DNA of 47,535 bases from Chloroflexota bacterium. Its GTDB lineage: Bacteria; Chloroflexota; Dehalococcoidia; Lucifugimonadales; Lucifugimonadaceae. The notes below the pieces were generated by a model. It saw only the letters and a list, made by a program, of their open reading frames with translations, was not told the origin of the DNA and did no database searches. The translations under genes were made by a program, and so were the position numbers. Position 1 is the first letter of the stretch; every line of letters begins with the position of its first letter. Location: NCBI GenBank assembly GCA_024275195.1, contig JAJRZP010000120.1, positions 1-47,535 on the forward strand. The letters are read 5' to 3'. Below, one piece after another: positions 1 through 8,865 of this stretch.

Positions 1-1839
1 ACGCCTGATTTCCTCTGTCTCTCGGCGTAGCTCCATCCGAGATTTCTCGATCATGTCTTCCTGAGCACGAGTTACATTGGTGAGCTTGTATTGGAGATCT
101 TTCCGCGTTGCCTCTGCCTCGACCATCGCCCGTTCGGCTTCAGTTCGAATCCGGCTCGCCTCTTCCCGTTCTCGTTGCAACTGTTGCAGAATAGTCTCCG
201 CTTCAGCCCGGCTCGGATCCATCATCGACTGTGCGTCGTCCAGCACGTGGCCGGACATCCCCAGATGGCGCGCTACGTGGATGGCGTAGCTTCGCCCCGG
301 AATACCCATGAGAATCTGATAGGTCGGCATCATCGTGTCGGGATTCAGTTCGACCGACGCGTTCGCGAGGTCTTCGGACTCTGCCGCGTATTCAGCAACT
401 GCACGATAGTGTGAAGTGACAGCGATGGGCATGTCGTTTCGAGTAGCGTGTGCTAGGACGGCCCTTGCGAGTGCCGATCCCTCTTCAGGGTCGGTTCCTG
501 TCCCCAGCTCATCGAGCAGTATCAGTGAGTTCGGTGTTGCTTCGTTGAGTATCTCGATGACCCGGCCCATGTGCGATGAGAACGTCGAGACCGAACGTTC
601 AATCGACTGCGAGTCGCCGATATCGGCGTAGACAGCATCGAACGTGGCCATCTCGCCATCGAGCAACGGTAACTGCATTCCTGATTGATGCATGAGTGCG
701 AAGAGCCCAATGGTTTTAATAGCGACGGTCTTGCCGCCGGTGTTCGGCCCCGTGATGACAAGGCCCCGGAATCCGGGTCCGATGTTGATCGTGATCGGCA
801 CGGCATCACTGCCCAGAAGAGGGTGGCGTGCGCCGATCAAATTGACGACATTGTCGGAACCGGCTGGCATCGTTTCGACTCTTCGGGCTTTCATCGAAGT
901 GGCGAGGCGAGCTCGTGCCGTGATGAAATCTATGGCCGCCGCAGCTTCAACTGCGATAGTTGCCTCATCCTCTCGATCACCGATCAAACGAGAGAGACGA
1001 CGGAGAATCCGTTCCTCTTCTCGTTGGGCCTCTGCCGCGGTTTCTCGCCAGTCGTTGCAAAGCTCTACTGCCTTGAACGGTTCGACAAACAACGTTGAGC
1101 CACTGCCTGAAACATCGTGAACGATCCCTGGCACCGATTCTCTGGCGTCGGCACGCACTTCAAGCACAAGGCGCTCGCCACGAGTGGCGATAGCACCCGA
1201 TTGGAGCGACTGTTTCACGGTTCTGCTACTGGCGATTCGTTCCATCGCACGCATTACCCGCTGAAACGTTTTACTCACGTTGGCCCGAAGCCGTGCAAGT
1301 TTCGGAGTCGCCGAGCTGAGTACTTCACCACGATCTGAGATCGAGTTGAATATCTCTTTTCCGAGATCACGCAGATCAGGAATCTCGTTTGCAATCTCCT
1401 CGAGAAGTGACGCCCGCCCCTTCATCGACATCACGGTGTTGCGTGCCACCCAGATCGAATCGAGTAGATGGAGTACAGAGACTATTTCTTCGCCAGTCAA
1501 CATCCCATCGATGGCGGCGCGGTGCAAGAGTTCACGAGGATCCCGGGCGCCAACGAGCCCGATATCGCCGACGGTTCCGAGCATGAGCGCTGCTTGAGCA
1601 GTCTCATTTTGTAGCCGCTCGACATCCTCGATATCCACAAGGGGTCGAGCGTCTAATGCCATCTCACGCGACATGAAGAACCGCGTTCGGTTGGCGAGAA
1701 GCTCTCGAATCTTCGTAAATTCGAGTAATTCCCATGCCTGAAGCTGAAGTTCTGAGATTCCGTGCGAGTCAGATTCAGGCGCAGCACCGCTCGGCTGAGG
1801 CGGCCGGAGCATGTCAGATTGTTCGTTGATCGTACTCAT
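1..1839 (-). CDS. mutS2: MutS2 family ATPase/endonuclease, C-terminus cut by window edge
   Basis: The reading frame is open from an ATG at 1839 to base 1 and gives 613 residues of a family usually about 780 long. Missing are the end of the coiled region and the C-terminal Smr nuclease domain. The Walker A motif GPNTGGKT lies at residues 364-371, followed by the Walker B segment with LLDELGTGTDPEEG near residues 440-455. The visible C-terminus is a charged, Glu/Arg-rich helical stretch typical of the MutS2 linker. MutS2 proteins act on branched DNA to limit recombination, or rescue collided ribosomes in some bacteria; the sequence does not show which. It is divergent from the alpha/beta hydrolase gene, with about 110 bases between the two starts. 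Confidence 0.93.
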   Translation of the reverse strand, partial: MSTINEQSDMLRPPQPSGAAPESDSHGISELQLQAWELLEFTKIRELLANRTRFFMSREMALDARPLVDIEDVERLQNETAQAALMLGTVGDIGLVGARDPRELLHRAAIDGMLTGEEIVSVLHLLDSIWVARNTVMSMKGRASLLEEIANEIPDLRDLGKEIFNSISDRGEVLSSATPKLARLRANVSKTFQRVMRAMERIASSRTVKQSLQSGAIATRGERLVLEVRADARESVPGIVHDVSGSGSTLFVEPFKAVELCNDWRETAAEAQREEERILRRLSRLIGDREDEATIAVEAAAAIDFITARARLATSMKARRVETMPAGSDNVVNLIGARHPLLGSDAVPITINIGPGFRGLVITGPNTGGKTVAIKTIGLFALMHQSGMQLPLLDGEMATFDAVYADIGDSQSIERSVSTFSSHMGRVIEILNEATPNSLILLDELGTGTDPEEGSALARAVLAHATRNDMPIAVTSHYRAVAEYAAESEDLANASVELNPDTMMPTYQILMGIPGRSYAIHVARHLGMSGHVLDDAQSMMDPSRAEAETILQQLQREREEASRIRTEAERAMVEAEATRKDLQYKLTNVTRAQEDMIEKSRMELRRETEEIRR

Positions 1840-1852
1840 AGTGTGCCGACGA

Positions 1853-1893
1853 TTGTAGGTGGGATCGGTTGGTTATACTCGACTTCAATCGAG
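1853..1893 (+). promoter_or_regulatory. possible promoter and inverted repeat before the hydrolase gene
   Basis: TTGTAG (1853-1858) and TATACT (1874-1879) are separated by 15 bases, a little short for a sigma-70 pair. An inverted repeat, CTCGA-cttcaa-TCGAG (1878-1893), overlaps the -10 element and could be an operator. The start codon is at 1949. This is a pattern match only. Confidence 0.25.
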
Positions 1894-1948
1894 AAAATTG
1901 CTCGGCAAGTGCAACATTTGGTCAGAATTGGTTACAGCACCCTCAGGT

Positions 1949-2860
1949 ATGAACAAGCAGAGAACATTCTCGGCAGCCGAGCAACAGATCATCACCAGCA
2001 TGACCGAGTTGCTGGCTCGAGCCGGACTTGAGTATCAGGGTCGCTTCATCGAGGTCGACAACCAACAAATCCACTATCTCGACTATGGCGAGAGGGCGCC
2101 GGTTCTTCTGCTGCACGGCGGCGGTGCAGGGTCGGCTATCTGGTTCAGGCAGATCGAGGCACTGTCAAAAACGCATCGAGTTATCGCACCTGACCATCCC
2201 GTATTCGGGCTTTCGAGCCAGAGGGCGTTCGAACCACCATTCGTCGAATCGCTCGTTCGGTATCTATCCGCTTTTATGGACACGGTAGGACTCGACAAAG
2301 TCGACGTAGTCGGACTTTCGATGGGCGGTCAGGGCGCGCTGGCATTGGCGATAGACAGGCCTGAACGAATCGATCGTGTGGTAGTGATCGATTCCGCCGG
2401 ATTGGGAAAGGCGTTCCCGTTGTTGTTCAAGCTGGCCAACGTTCCGTTGCTCGGGCGACTGATCACCCGACCGAGTCGTATGGGCCAGGACAACTATTTC
2501 AAGACGATGGAGGTGGCAAACTCGGAGTTTGCAGATGCCAACGCCTACAGGCAGTACGCCTATGACGTGACCCTCTCGGACGGTCACTCTCGGGCGATGC
2601 GGTCAAGCCTTTCGACCATCACCGGGATGAGAGGTCAGAAAGAGATTTTCACCGACACACAACTTATGTCGATTACCGCACCGGCACTCGCAATCTGGGG
2701 CGATCAAGACCCGCTGTTTCCGGTCGAGCACGGGTATCGTCTGGCTAAATTAGCGCCTGATGCAAGGTTGCATGTTATCGAGGATGCGAGGCACGTTCCG
2801 CTTCTCGACCATGCTGATGCTGTGAATGAACTAATCGTCGGTTTTGTTGCCGATAGTTAG
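1949..2860 (+). CDS. alpha/beta hydrolase
   Basis: A 303-residue alpha/beta-hydrolase-fold protein, likely soluble. The oxyanion-hole segment HGGGAG is at residues 56-61, the nucleophile elbow GLSMGG at 122-127 (Ser124), the acid in WGDQDPLFP, and the catalytic His in DARHVPLLDHAD near the C-terminus. The family includes esterases, C-C bond hydrolases of aromatic ring cleavage and haloalkane dehalogenases; substrate cannot be told. I chose ATG 1949 because the protein from there has normal length. An in-frame ATG at 1859 would add 30 residues unlike the family. The 3' end overlaps the convergent formyl-THF hydrolase gene by 4 bases. Confidence 0.88.
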   Translation: MNKQRTFSAAEQQIITSMTELLARAGLEYQGRFIEVDNQQIHYLDYGERAPVLLLHGGGAGSAIWFRQIEALSKTHRVIAPDHPVFGLSSQRAFEPPFVESLVRYLSAFMDTVGLDKVDVVGLSMGGQGALALAIDRPERIDRVVVIDSAGLGKAFPLLFKLANVPLLGRLITRPSRMGQDNYFKTMEVANSEFADANAYRQYAYDVTLSDGHSRAMRSSLSTITGMRGQKEIFTDTQLMSITAPALAIWGDQDPLFPVEHGYRLAKLAPDARLHVIEDARHVPLLDHADAVNELIVGFVADS

Positions 2861-3783
2861 TCGCCGAACGAATCTCCAACTACCAGATTGACCGAATCGG
2901 CCCACTCTGCCGCTTGGATTTTTTTACCCCCGGCTGTCCTGACTCGACCGATGGAGATCGAGCCGTCGGTAGAGGCGACGATTATTTTTTCGACACCGAT
3001 TTCGACCACGGACCCCGGTTTATTACCTGCCGAACCATACGATGACCGCTCCGCGTTGTAGAGTGACAGCTTCGTACCGTTGTGAGTTGTGTTCGCTCCC
3101 GGTTGTGGGTCGGAGCCACGAATCATGTTGAAAACGGAATCGCTTCCAGCGTTCCAGTCGACTACAACGTCGCTCGCTTTGCACCAGCTTTCGTAGGTGG
3201 CCTTCGACTCATCCTGAGCGATTTTCGGTGCATCTCCTGATCGAACCAGATCGACCGATTCGACCATCGCCTGAACCCCAAGTGGGTAGAGCTTGTTGAA
3301 GTACACACTTCCGAGCGTAGCTTCCGGCGCGATCTTGACCTCCTTCTGCATCAGAATGGGGCCGGTGTCGAGACCTTCATCCGGCCAGAAGATGGTTAGC
3401 CCGGTTTCAGTTTCACCATTAATGATCGGCCAGTTGATCGAACTGGGCCCACGGTGGCGCGGCAGGAGTGAAGGGTGGTACTGAATCGTTCCCAGCGGCG
3501 GGAAGTTGATCATCTCCATCGGCACGATGTCGGTGACGAACGCCATGACGCACAATTCGGGGGCGAGTTCCTTGAACTGCGTGATGGCTTCCCGATCTCG
3601 AAGTCGCTTGAAATCGTAGACGGGTACATCGAGTTCGTTGGCGGCATGGATGATGGGATCGGGCGAGCGCCCTGCTTTCGTTGGGGGAGCAAAAACACCA
3701 ACGATCTCGTCGGCATCGTTCTCGACGAGGGCTTCGAGTACCGATTTTCCGAAAGCGGACTGGCCGATGATGGCGATTTTCAA
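2857..3783 (-). CDS. 10-formyltetrahydrofolate hydrolase-type formyltransferase-fold protein
   Basis: A 308-residue protein of the methionyl-tRNA formyltransferase/FDH hydrolase superfamily. The N-terminus (MKIAIIGQSAFG) and the block YHPSLLPRHRG at 102-112 resemble the hydrolase domain of animal 10-formyl-THF dehydrogenase (ALDH1L1) more than ordinary Fmt. Catalytic His103 and Asp139 (in EGLDTG) are 36 residues apart, as are His106 and Asp142 in FDH. The C-terminal half matches the small barrel domain. The carrier and aldehyde dehydrogenase domains of full FDH are absent. It could release formate from 10-formyl-THF, or be a divergent Fmt. The start codon is TTG, and no ATG or GTG lies in frame nearby. 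The stop is TAA. Confidence 0.8.
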   Translation of the reverse strand: MKIAIIGQSAFGKSVLEALVENDADEIVGVFAPPTKAGRSPDPIIHAANELDVPVYDFKRLRDREAITQFKELAPELCVMAFVTDIVPMEMINFPPLGTIQYHPSLLPRHRGPSSINWPIINGETETGLTIFWPDEGLDTGPILMQKEVKIAPEATLGSVYFNKLYPLGVQAMVESVDLVRSGDAPKIAQDESKATYESWCKASDVVVDWNAGSDSVFNMIRGSDPQPGANTTHNGTKLSLYNAERSSYGSAGNKPGSVVEIGVEKIIVASTDGSISIGRVRTAGGKKIQAAEWADSVNLVVGDSFGD

Positions 3784-3981
3784 CGTGACTCACTTTCGTA
3801 GATGCCGTGTGGTTATTGGCGATCAGGGATGGCAGGCAGGCCAACTCTGGAGCCTGAGAAGCGGTATGAGGTGCGTGCGGGTATTTCTACCACTATCGAA
3901 GGGGTAATGTCAGTTAGCATTACTTAATTATCGAAAGAATAGTGCAGTTGACACGCTATATTCCATCGGGAGAAACCGATT

Positions 3982-4413
3982 TTGACGACGCCTAGTCACA
4001 CGCCGGGCAGCGGTCCGGACGACATTAGTAAGGCTGATATTGAGTTTCCGCCAAAGACGGCATCTGACTTCTTTCGAAGAGGTCTCAGAAATGCACAGTT
4101 GGGCATCCCCGACAAAGCTGCCAGTGATTTCGAAGAAGCGGCATGGCTCGATCCCGAAAATCACGAAATACAGTTCAATCTCGGGGTCGCATATTTGTCG
4201 ATGGCAGATTTTGAACAGGCGATCAACAACTTCACGAAAGCGATTGAGTTGAAACCCGGGGTATCGGATATGTACGGGAATCGGGCGGTCGCACATGCAG
4301 CGATAGGCGAAGATGAACAATCTGAGGCAGATGTTGCTGAAGCGGTTCGATTGGGCGCGCCACCTGACGGGCTCGGTGCAGTCATCGACTACGTAAAAAA
4401 CCAACGCAAATAA
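3982..4413 (+). CDS. tetratricopeptide repeat protein
   Basis: A 143-residue protein made almost entirely of TPR helices. Repeat-like units run from about residue 28 (SDFFRRGLRNAQLGIPDKAASDFEEA), through NLGVAYLSMADFEQAINNFTKAIELKP, to a final GNRAVAHAAIGEDEQSEADVAEAV. There is no signal peptide or membrane segment, so it is probably a cytoplasmic protein-protein adaptor. The start is TTG at 3982, with GGGAG at 3968-3972 as ribosome binding site. No ATG is available upstream before a TGA at 3949. It stands alone between oppositely oriented genes. The partner is unknown. Confidence 0.78.
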   Translation: MTTPSHTPGSGPDDISKADIEFPPKTASDFFRRGLRNAQLGIPDKAASDFEEAAWLDPENHEIQFNLGVAYLSMADFEQAINNFTKAIELKPGVSDMYGNRAVAHAAIGEDEQSEADVAEAVRLGAPPDGLGAVIDYVKNQRK

Positions 4414-4457
4414 CTTTGCGGTTCAGATTCGCGTTTCTGCGTGATTGAGTATCGGTT

Positions 4458-4506
4458 CTCCCTCCCTGAATGGGAGGGAGTTAGACATGTGCTGAGCAAG
4501 TCGAAG
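4458..4506. repeat. intergenic hairpin followed by a REP-like motif
   Basis: A perfect inverted repeat, CTCCCTCCC-TGAAT-GGGAGGGAG (4458-4480), follows the TPR gene. It is followed by GTTAG and then GTGCTGAGCAAGTCGAAG (4489-4506). The latter resembles the complement of the motif at 10396-10429 and the common 'CTGAGCTTGTCGAAG' intergenic palindromes of environmental bacteria. A related C-rich/G-rich hairpin is at 8694-8713. It may end transcription of the TPR gene, but there is no T-tract. Confidence 0.5.
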
Positions 4507-4558
4507 TAGGGTGGGTGAATGATCACAAAGCGATCACGGTTCGCTATTCAGACCGGAG

Positions 4559-5287
4559 CTAAGACGTTGGGTTTCGCCAGTCGGGATAGGCTTCGTCCAG
4601 TTGCAGGCTGCGTAGGTAACGGCGTATTGCGTCGAACGCCGAGACCAGATTTGCCGGTTGTGTCGAAGGGGTGCTTCGAGTCGCCGAACTGAGATGCTCT
4701 GCCAGAAATAGCGCTTCTGCCTTCGAAAGCGGGCTGTACTCGGTGTGCCGTTCGAGAAGAGGATATTCGATACCGGCCGCCGTTAGACGAGCGAATGCAC
4801 GAGCCGCTGCCAGATCGCGACGATCGTGCGAAGGGGTTCCGTCAGGAGCCGATCGCGGCCGCCTGATCAGCCCGGCGGCGATCAGGTTGTCGTAGAGATC
4901 GTCATGGAGTCCACTCTGGCCGAGAAACTCCGAGATCGGAATTGGTCCAGTTGAAGTCGGTTGTGCGGACGAACCGCTCGAACGTTCGGCAGGCATCGCA
5001 GCCGCCAGTGGCGAAGATGGGTCGCCATTGACCACTTGCTTGATACCGTTCAGATTCAGTCCGGCTGCCTGGAGTTCTTTGATTTTCTGAATCAGGCTTT
5101 CGAAGTGAGCAGGGTAGATCGCACGCGTGCGGCTGGTTTTCCGAGGTTGCGGCAACACGCCGATACGAACGTAGTAGTTGACTGTGGCTGTTGTTACACC
5201 CGTACGCCTTGCAAGTTCGCTGACCGATAGCCCCTTGTCTTCGGACGGAGCACTGTCTGGCGTTTCGGAGTTACCTGAACTGGTCAT
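4559..5287 (-). CDS. MerR family transcriptional regulator
   Basis: A 242-residue protein. After a polar leader of about 20 residues comes a MerR winged helix-turn-helix: LSVSELARRTGVTTATVNYYVRIG, then LPQPRKTSRTRAIYP and the second wing helices with IQKIKELQAAGLNLNGIKQVV. The part after residue 90 is long and Ala/Ser-rich and not a recognised effector domain, so the inducer is unknown. MerR proteins bind between stretched -35 and -10 elements and activate on ligand binding. It lies on the same strand, 265 bases beyond the ABC exporter operon, and could regulate it; no operator could be picked out. ATG start, TAG stop. Confidence 0.85.
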   Translation of the reverse strand: MTSSGNSETPDSAPSEDKGLSVSELARRTGVTTATVNYYVRIGVLPQPRKTSRTRAIYPAHFESLIQKIKELQAAGLNLNGIKQVVNGDPSSPLAAAMPAERSSGSSAQPTSTGPIPISEFLGQSGLHDDLYDNLIAAGLIRRPRSAPDGTPSHDRRDLAAARAFARLTAAGIEYPLLERHTEYSPLSKAEALFLAEHLSSATRSTPSTQPANLVSAFDAIRRYLRSLQLDEAYPDWRNPTS

Positions 5288-5481
5288 GAGAACTGGATAG
5301 GATTATGGAAACCGACACAGACGAAAAGGCGTAGCAGTTATAAGGGAGCGAGCTCATCATTCTGGAACCGTGCACTAGACTGGGGGGCTCGCTTTCTCGC
5401 GTTGTCGACCCGACACTGTCGAATCGACCAGAAGCATAACGTAATCGTGAGCCATTTGCGCTTGAATGATTGCGTTATCGT

Positions 5482-5501
5482 CCGATCAGCAGGTTGATCG
5501 G
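5482..5501. repeat. inverted repeat between MerR and ABC exporter genes
   Basis: CCGATCA-6 bases-TGATCGG is a perfect 7-base inverted repeat 51 bases beyond the stop codon of the permease gene. No T-run follows on either strand, so it is only a weak terminator candidate. It could equally be a regulator site. The rest of 5288-5552 shows no gene. Confidence 0.35.
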
Positions 5502-5552
5502 GTAGAGCGTGTTCGAACTAAAGCGCTGTTTGCGACGTGAAAACTGCTCGAC

Positions 5553-6665
5553 CTATTCCCATCGGAAAAGTTTTGTTGCGATAGCGAACGAGATCACAAT
5601 CCACACGCCAAGTCCAACCAGTTCGCTCCCGAGTGTCGTTATTGAGGCCCCTTCGACCGTGATCGCGCGCATCCCATCGGCAAGATAGGTTAGCGGCAAG
5701 TACTGCGACCATCTGGTCAGCCAATCGGGCATCACCGAGAGCGGAAAGAATACGCCCGACAGGAACATCATCGGCATCGTGATGATGTTCGCTATCGGGG
5801 CGGCGGTTTCTTCGTTCTTGGCCCAGCCAGAGACGGCCAGTCCCAGCGCGATGAAAAGCGCACCACCCAGCAGTGCCAGAATTGTCAGATCGAACCATGC
5901 GCCAATTCTTCCATTCCCGACACTCACGCCCAGAACAAGTGCGCCGACTATGACGAGCACATAGGTTTGCAGTACGACAACGATCGCCTTGGTGGTCAAC
6001 TGGCCAGCGAGGAAGTGAGATGCACCGATCGGAGTCGCCTTGAGTCGCCTCAGCACACCTTGAGACTTGAATCTAACGAGAGTGAAAACGACCGTGAATA
6101 ATCCGGTCTGCATTATCGCCATCGCCGCGATTCCGGGTATTAGCCAGGCCTTGAATCCCTGCCCCTGACCGACAACTATGGATTCCGAGATACCGATTGC
6201 GTTCTCTACCCGATACTCGTCAGGAACCTGCGCGATTTCTTTGAAGACGGCGTCGGTCACCTGCCCGAGAATGGTCGAAACTACGGCCCGCTCCTGCGGG
6301 AAGCGTTCGTCGTATGTGACCTTGATCTCGGCGAATTGCCCGGAAGCCCCATAGTTGGCTGGAATTTCGATCGCTGCACGACTGCTGCCGAACTCAAGTT
6401 CATCATGGATGTCTTCGAGTGAACTGACCGTGACGTTGAGTAGTTCTTGCTCGTCACTGCCTCGCAATGCTTGAATCAACAAGCGCGATGCATCGTTATT
6501 AGCACCGTCATAGACTCCGACATCGGGTGAGTTGTATCTATCGAAATTCATGATTCCGAAGATGATCATGATGAGGAGTGGAAAGAACAGCGCCCAGAAG
6601 AGCCCCTGCTTGTTGCGGAAGTACATCTTCAAGGAAGCGACGGTTAGTGCAAGGTAGATTTTCAT
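5553..6665 (-). CDS. ABC-2 type exporter permease
   Basis: A 370-residue membrane subunit. One hydrophobic helix is near the N-terminus (GLFWALFFPLLIMIIFGIM), followed by an extracytoplasmic loop of about 150 residues. Five more helices cluster in the C-terminal half, including the ABC-2 signature region around FLSGVFFPLSVMPDW. This is the layout of the DrrB/YhgE-like ABC2 permeases that export drugs, lipids or polysaccharides. ATG 6665 lies 5 bases after the stop of the ATPase gene, so the two form one transcript and one transporter. Substrate unknown. Confidence 0.9.
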   Translation of the reverse strand: MKIYLALTVASLKMYFRNKQGLFWALFFPLLIMIIFGIMNFDRYNSPDVGVYDGANNDASRLLIQALRGSDEQELLNVTVSSLEDIHDELEFGSSRAAIEIPANYGASGQFAEIKVTYDERFPQERAVVSTILGQVTDAVFKEIAQVPDEYRVENAIGISESIVVGQGQGFKAWLIPGIAAMAIMQTGLFTVVFTLVRFKSQGVLRRLKATPIGASHFLAGQLTTKAIVVVLQTYVLVIVGALVLGVSVGNGRIGAWFDLTILALLGGALFIALGLAVSGWAKNEETAAPIANIITMPMMFLSGVFFPLSVMPDWLTRWSQYLPLTYLADGMRAITVEGASITTLGSELVGLGVWIVISFAIATKLFRWE

Positions 6666-6670
6666 CGTGG

Positions 6671-7438
6671 CTAATCTCGGAGATCGCGGCCGGTTAGATT
6701 CAAGAACACATCATCGAGCGTCGCCTCGCGCACCCGCTTTTCCGGTTTGAACCCTGTCGCCAGAAGCTGGTCGATCAAAGCATCCGGGGTATCGAGCGCG
6801 ATGATTTCACCATGTTCGACCACGGCAATTCGGTCACACAACTCTTCTGCCTCTTCCATGTAGTGAGTGGTCAGGACGATGGTCGCACCGTTTTTTTGAA
6901 TATTTTTGACCAGCTCCCAGAGCTGCCGACGCGCCTGCGGGTCGAGTCCTGTAGTTGGCTCATCGAGGAACAGGACGGCTGGATCGTTTACGAGGGCCAC
7001 GGCTATCGAGAGTCGCTGTTTTTGACCACCTGACAACTCTGCATATTTTGCTTTTTTCCGATGGTCGAGTCCGACTCTTGACAGAATTTCCACCGGATCG
7101 ACCTTTGCCAGATAAAGTTTCGCGTAGAGATCGACAATTTCTGACAACTTCAGTTTGTCGAAGAAGGCGTTCTGCTGGAGTTGCACTCCGATCATCGCCT
7201 TGACCGCTGTGGGGTCATCTTTAACGTTGACGCCATTTATCACGGCGTCGCCTGAGTCGGCCTCACGCATCCCCTCGAGAATTTCAACAGTCGTAGTTTT
7301 TCCGGCACCGTTCGGGCCCAGCATCCCGAATACTTCACCGCGGTGTACTTCGAACGAGATGCCGTTGGCAGCGATGATGTCACCGTATCTTTTTCGGATG
7401 TCCTTTGCGACGATCACAGGATCTGATGCAGTAGTCAT
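6671..7438 (-). CDS. ABC exporter ATPase (DrrA/CcmA-like)
   Basis: A 255-residue nucleotide-binding subunit. It has Walker A GPNGAGKTTT (about residues 40-49), a Q-loop at GVQLQQNAF, signature LSGGQKQR, Walker B AVLFLDEPTTGLDP and the switch His in LTTHYMEEAEEL. The C-terminal REATLDDVFLNLTGRDLRD is typical of ATPases that partner ABC-2 permeases. It energises the permease encoded 5 bases downstream. ATG start; divergent from the aldo/keto reductase gene across a 150-base gap. Confidence 0.93.
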   Translation of the reverse strand: MTTASDPVIVAKDIRKRYGDIIAANGISFEVHRGEVFGMLGPNGAGKTTTVEILEGMREADSGDAVINGVNVKDDPTAVKAMIGVQLQQNAFFDKLKLSEIVDLYAKLYLAKVDPVEILSRVGLDHRKKAKYAELSGGQKQRLSIAVALVNDPAVLFLDEPTTGLDPQARRQLWELVKNIQKNGATIVLTTHYMEEAEELCDRIAVVEHGEIIALDTPDALIDQLLATGFKPEKRVREATLDDVFLNLTGRDLRD

Positions 7439-7588
7439 ACGGTCAGGCGTGCCTCGGGGTGCGGGATGAAATCGATGTAGACGATAAGGGAACCGATTCA
7501 GAATCGGGTTAGAATCTGGGCTCGGTCGGCATACTTATGATGCGCCGGACAAAAGTTTAGTTGAACCGGCTGGATATAAGGATTTCAA

Positions 7589-8602
7589 TTGGGTATCGAA
7601 TACGTGAACTTCGGCACTGCTGGAGTCAAAGTGTCCCGGATGGCTCTGGGTTTGGGTTTTCGCGGTCAATTTGATCGTGGTGAAGCCGAGAAGGTAATTC
7701 ACGCTGCACTCGATGCTGGGATTAACCTGATCGACTGTGCGAACGTCTACGGCTTTATGGATGACCGCCAGAATATCGGCAGTTCCGAGCAGGTTCTCGG
7801 GAAGGCTCTGAAGGGTCGTCGGGATGACGTGGTTATCACCTCGAAGGTGTTCAGCCCCATCGGCGACGGCCCGAACGATCAGGGGGTTTCGCGCTTCCAC
7901 ATCATGCGAGAAGTCGAGCGTTCACTCAAACGGCTTGATACCGATCATATCGATGTCTACATCTTCCACGGCGTAGACGACATGGCCCTGTTCGATGAGC
8001 AGTTTCGAACTATGGAGACGCTCATTCAACAGGGGAAAATTCGATACGTTGGGGTAAGTAATTTTCAAGCATGGCAGGTAATGCAGGCCCTCCATGTACA
8101 GAAGCGAATCAACGCGCAGCCATTGATCGCAGTTCAAAATCCATACTCGTTGATGAACCGGACACAGGAGGACGAGCTCTTTCCAATGGTTCGCGAAACT
8201 GGAGTAGGAGTGATGGCATATAGTCCGCTCGGGGTTGGCTTGCTCAGTGGCGTGTATCGTCCTGATGAAGTGCCAGACGAAAGTACGCTGTGGGGGTCGC
8301 GTCGCAAGGGCAAGATCGCTGCTTATATGCGAGGCAGGGCAGCAAGGGTCATAGCTGCCGTCGGTGAGGTAGCCGACGATATTGGCGTATCGATGCCCCA
8401 GGTGGCTATGGCGTGGGTCATGTCGCACCGTGAGATCACTGTAGCCCTGTCAGGAGCGGATTCTGTCGAACAGATTACAGATGTATCTGGTGCTCTAGAG
8501 TTGACGTTACCAGCGGAAGCTATTGCCACTTTGAACGAAGTTTCTCACGGGATGCGGGCTGTGCTAGATGGCGAACTCAGCGATACTGAGGACATGGAGT
8601 GA
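7589..8602 (+). CDS. aldo/keto reductase
   Basis: A 337-residue NADPH-dependent oxidoreductase of the AKR superfamily, a TIM barrel in the cytoplasm. The catalytic tetrad is visible as Asp49 and Tyr54 (in LIDCANVYG), Lys86 (TSKV) and His127 (YIFHG). The cofactor-binding end shows YSPLGVGLLSG and, near the C-terminus, VALSGADSVEQITD. It resembles the YghZ/Tas/potassium-channel-beta-like branch that reduces small aldehydes and ketones. TTG start at 7589, supported by an AAGGA element 8 bases upstream. Stop TGA. It stands alone, with a REP-like hairpin after it. Confidence 0.9.
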   Translation: MGIEYVNFGTAGVKVSRMALGLGFRGQFDRGEAEKVIHAALDAGINLIDCANVYGFMDDRQNIGSSEQVLGKALKGRRDDVVITSKVFSPIGDGPNDQGVSRFHIMREVERSLKRLDTDHIDVYIFHGVDDMALFDEQFRTMETLIQQGKIRYVGVSNFQAWQVMQALHVQKRINAQPLIAVQNPYSLMNRTQEDELFPMVRETGVGVMAYSPLGVGLLSGVYRPDEVPDESTLWGSRRKGKIAAYMRGRAARVIAAVGEVADDIGVSMPQVAMAWVMSHREITVALSGADSVEQITDVSGALELTLPAEAIATLNEVSHGMRAVLDGELSDTEDME

Positions 8603-8693
8603 GGGAATGCCTCCGTTCTTTTTGGAACAGTTTAGTGCCACGTCGCAGACACAAGATCAGACGATACGGTCCACGCCCTGAGCCTGTCTTATC

Positions 8694-8713
8694 CCCCTTC
8701 CTCCGGGAAGGGG
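8694..8713. repeat. intergenic CCCCTTCC/GGAAGGGG hairpin
   Basis: A perfect 8-base inverted repeat with a TCCG loop, about 90 bases after the aldo/keto reductase gene and followed by TTAGGAG. It resembles the hairpin at 4458-4480 in composition, position after a gene, and the trailing GTTAG. Confidence 0.5.
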
Positions 8714-8783
8714 TTAGGAGCCAAGCAAAGATGGAGCCGAGTGACCGAGTCACGAGCGCGACTAACGCTAGCCAGACTGTGAC

Positions 8784-8862
8784 GTGCGACCAAGCACAAA
8801 AGTGCGCCCGGAGCTAAAACGAGATGTGCGACCAAGTCATCGGATGACACCCGGAGCTAAAA
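8784..8862 (+). repeat. two tandem copies of a leader element with variable hairpins
   Basis: Copy 1 (8784-8819) and copy 2 (8826-8862) share GTGCGACCAAG at the left and CCCGGAGCTAAAA at the right. The middles differ in sequence but each contains a small inverted repeat: CAC-aaaa-GTG in copy 1 and TCATC-g-GATGA in copy 2. The GGAG of copy 2 (8853-8856) is positioned as the ribosome binding site of the SDR gene that starts at 8866. An upstream stretch with GTGAC-cga-GTCAC (from 8740) may be a more decayed unit. Confidence 0.6.
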
Positions 8863-8865
8863 AAT

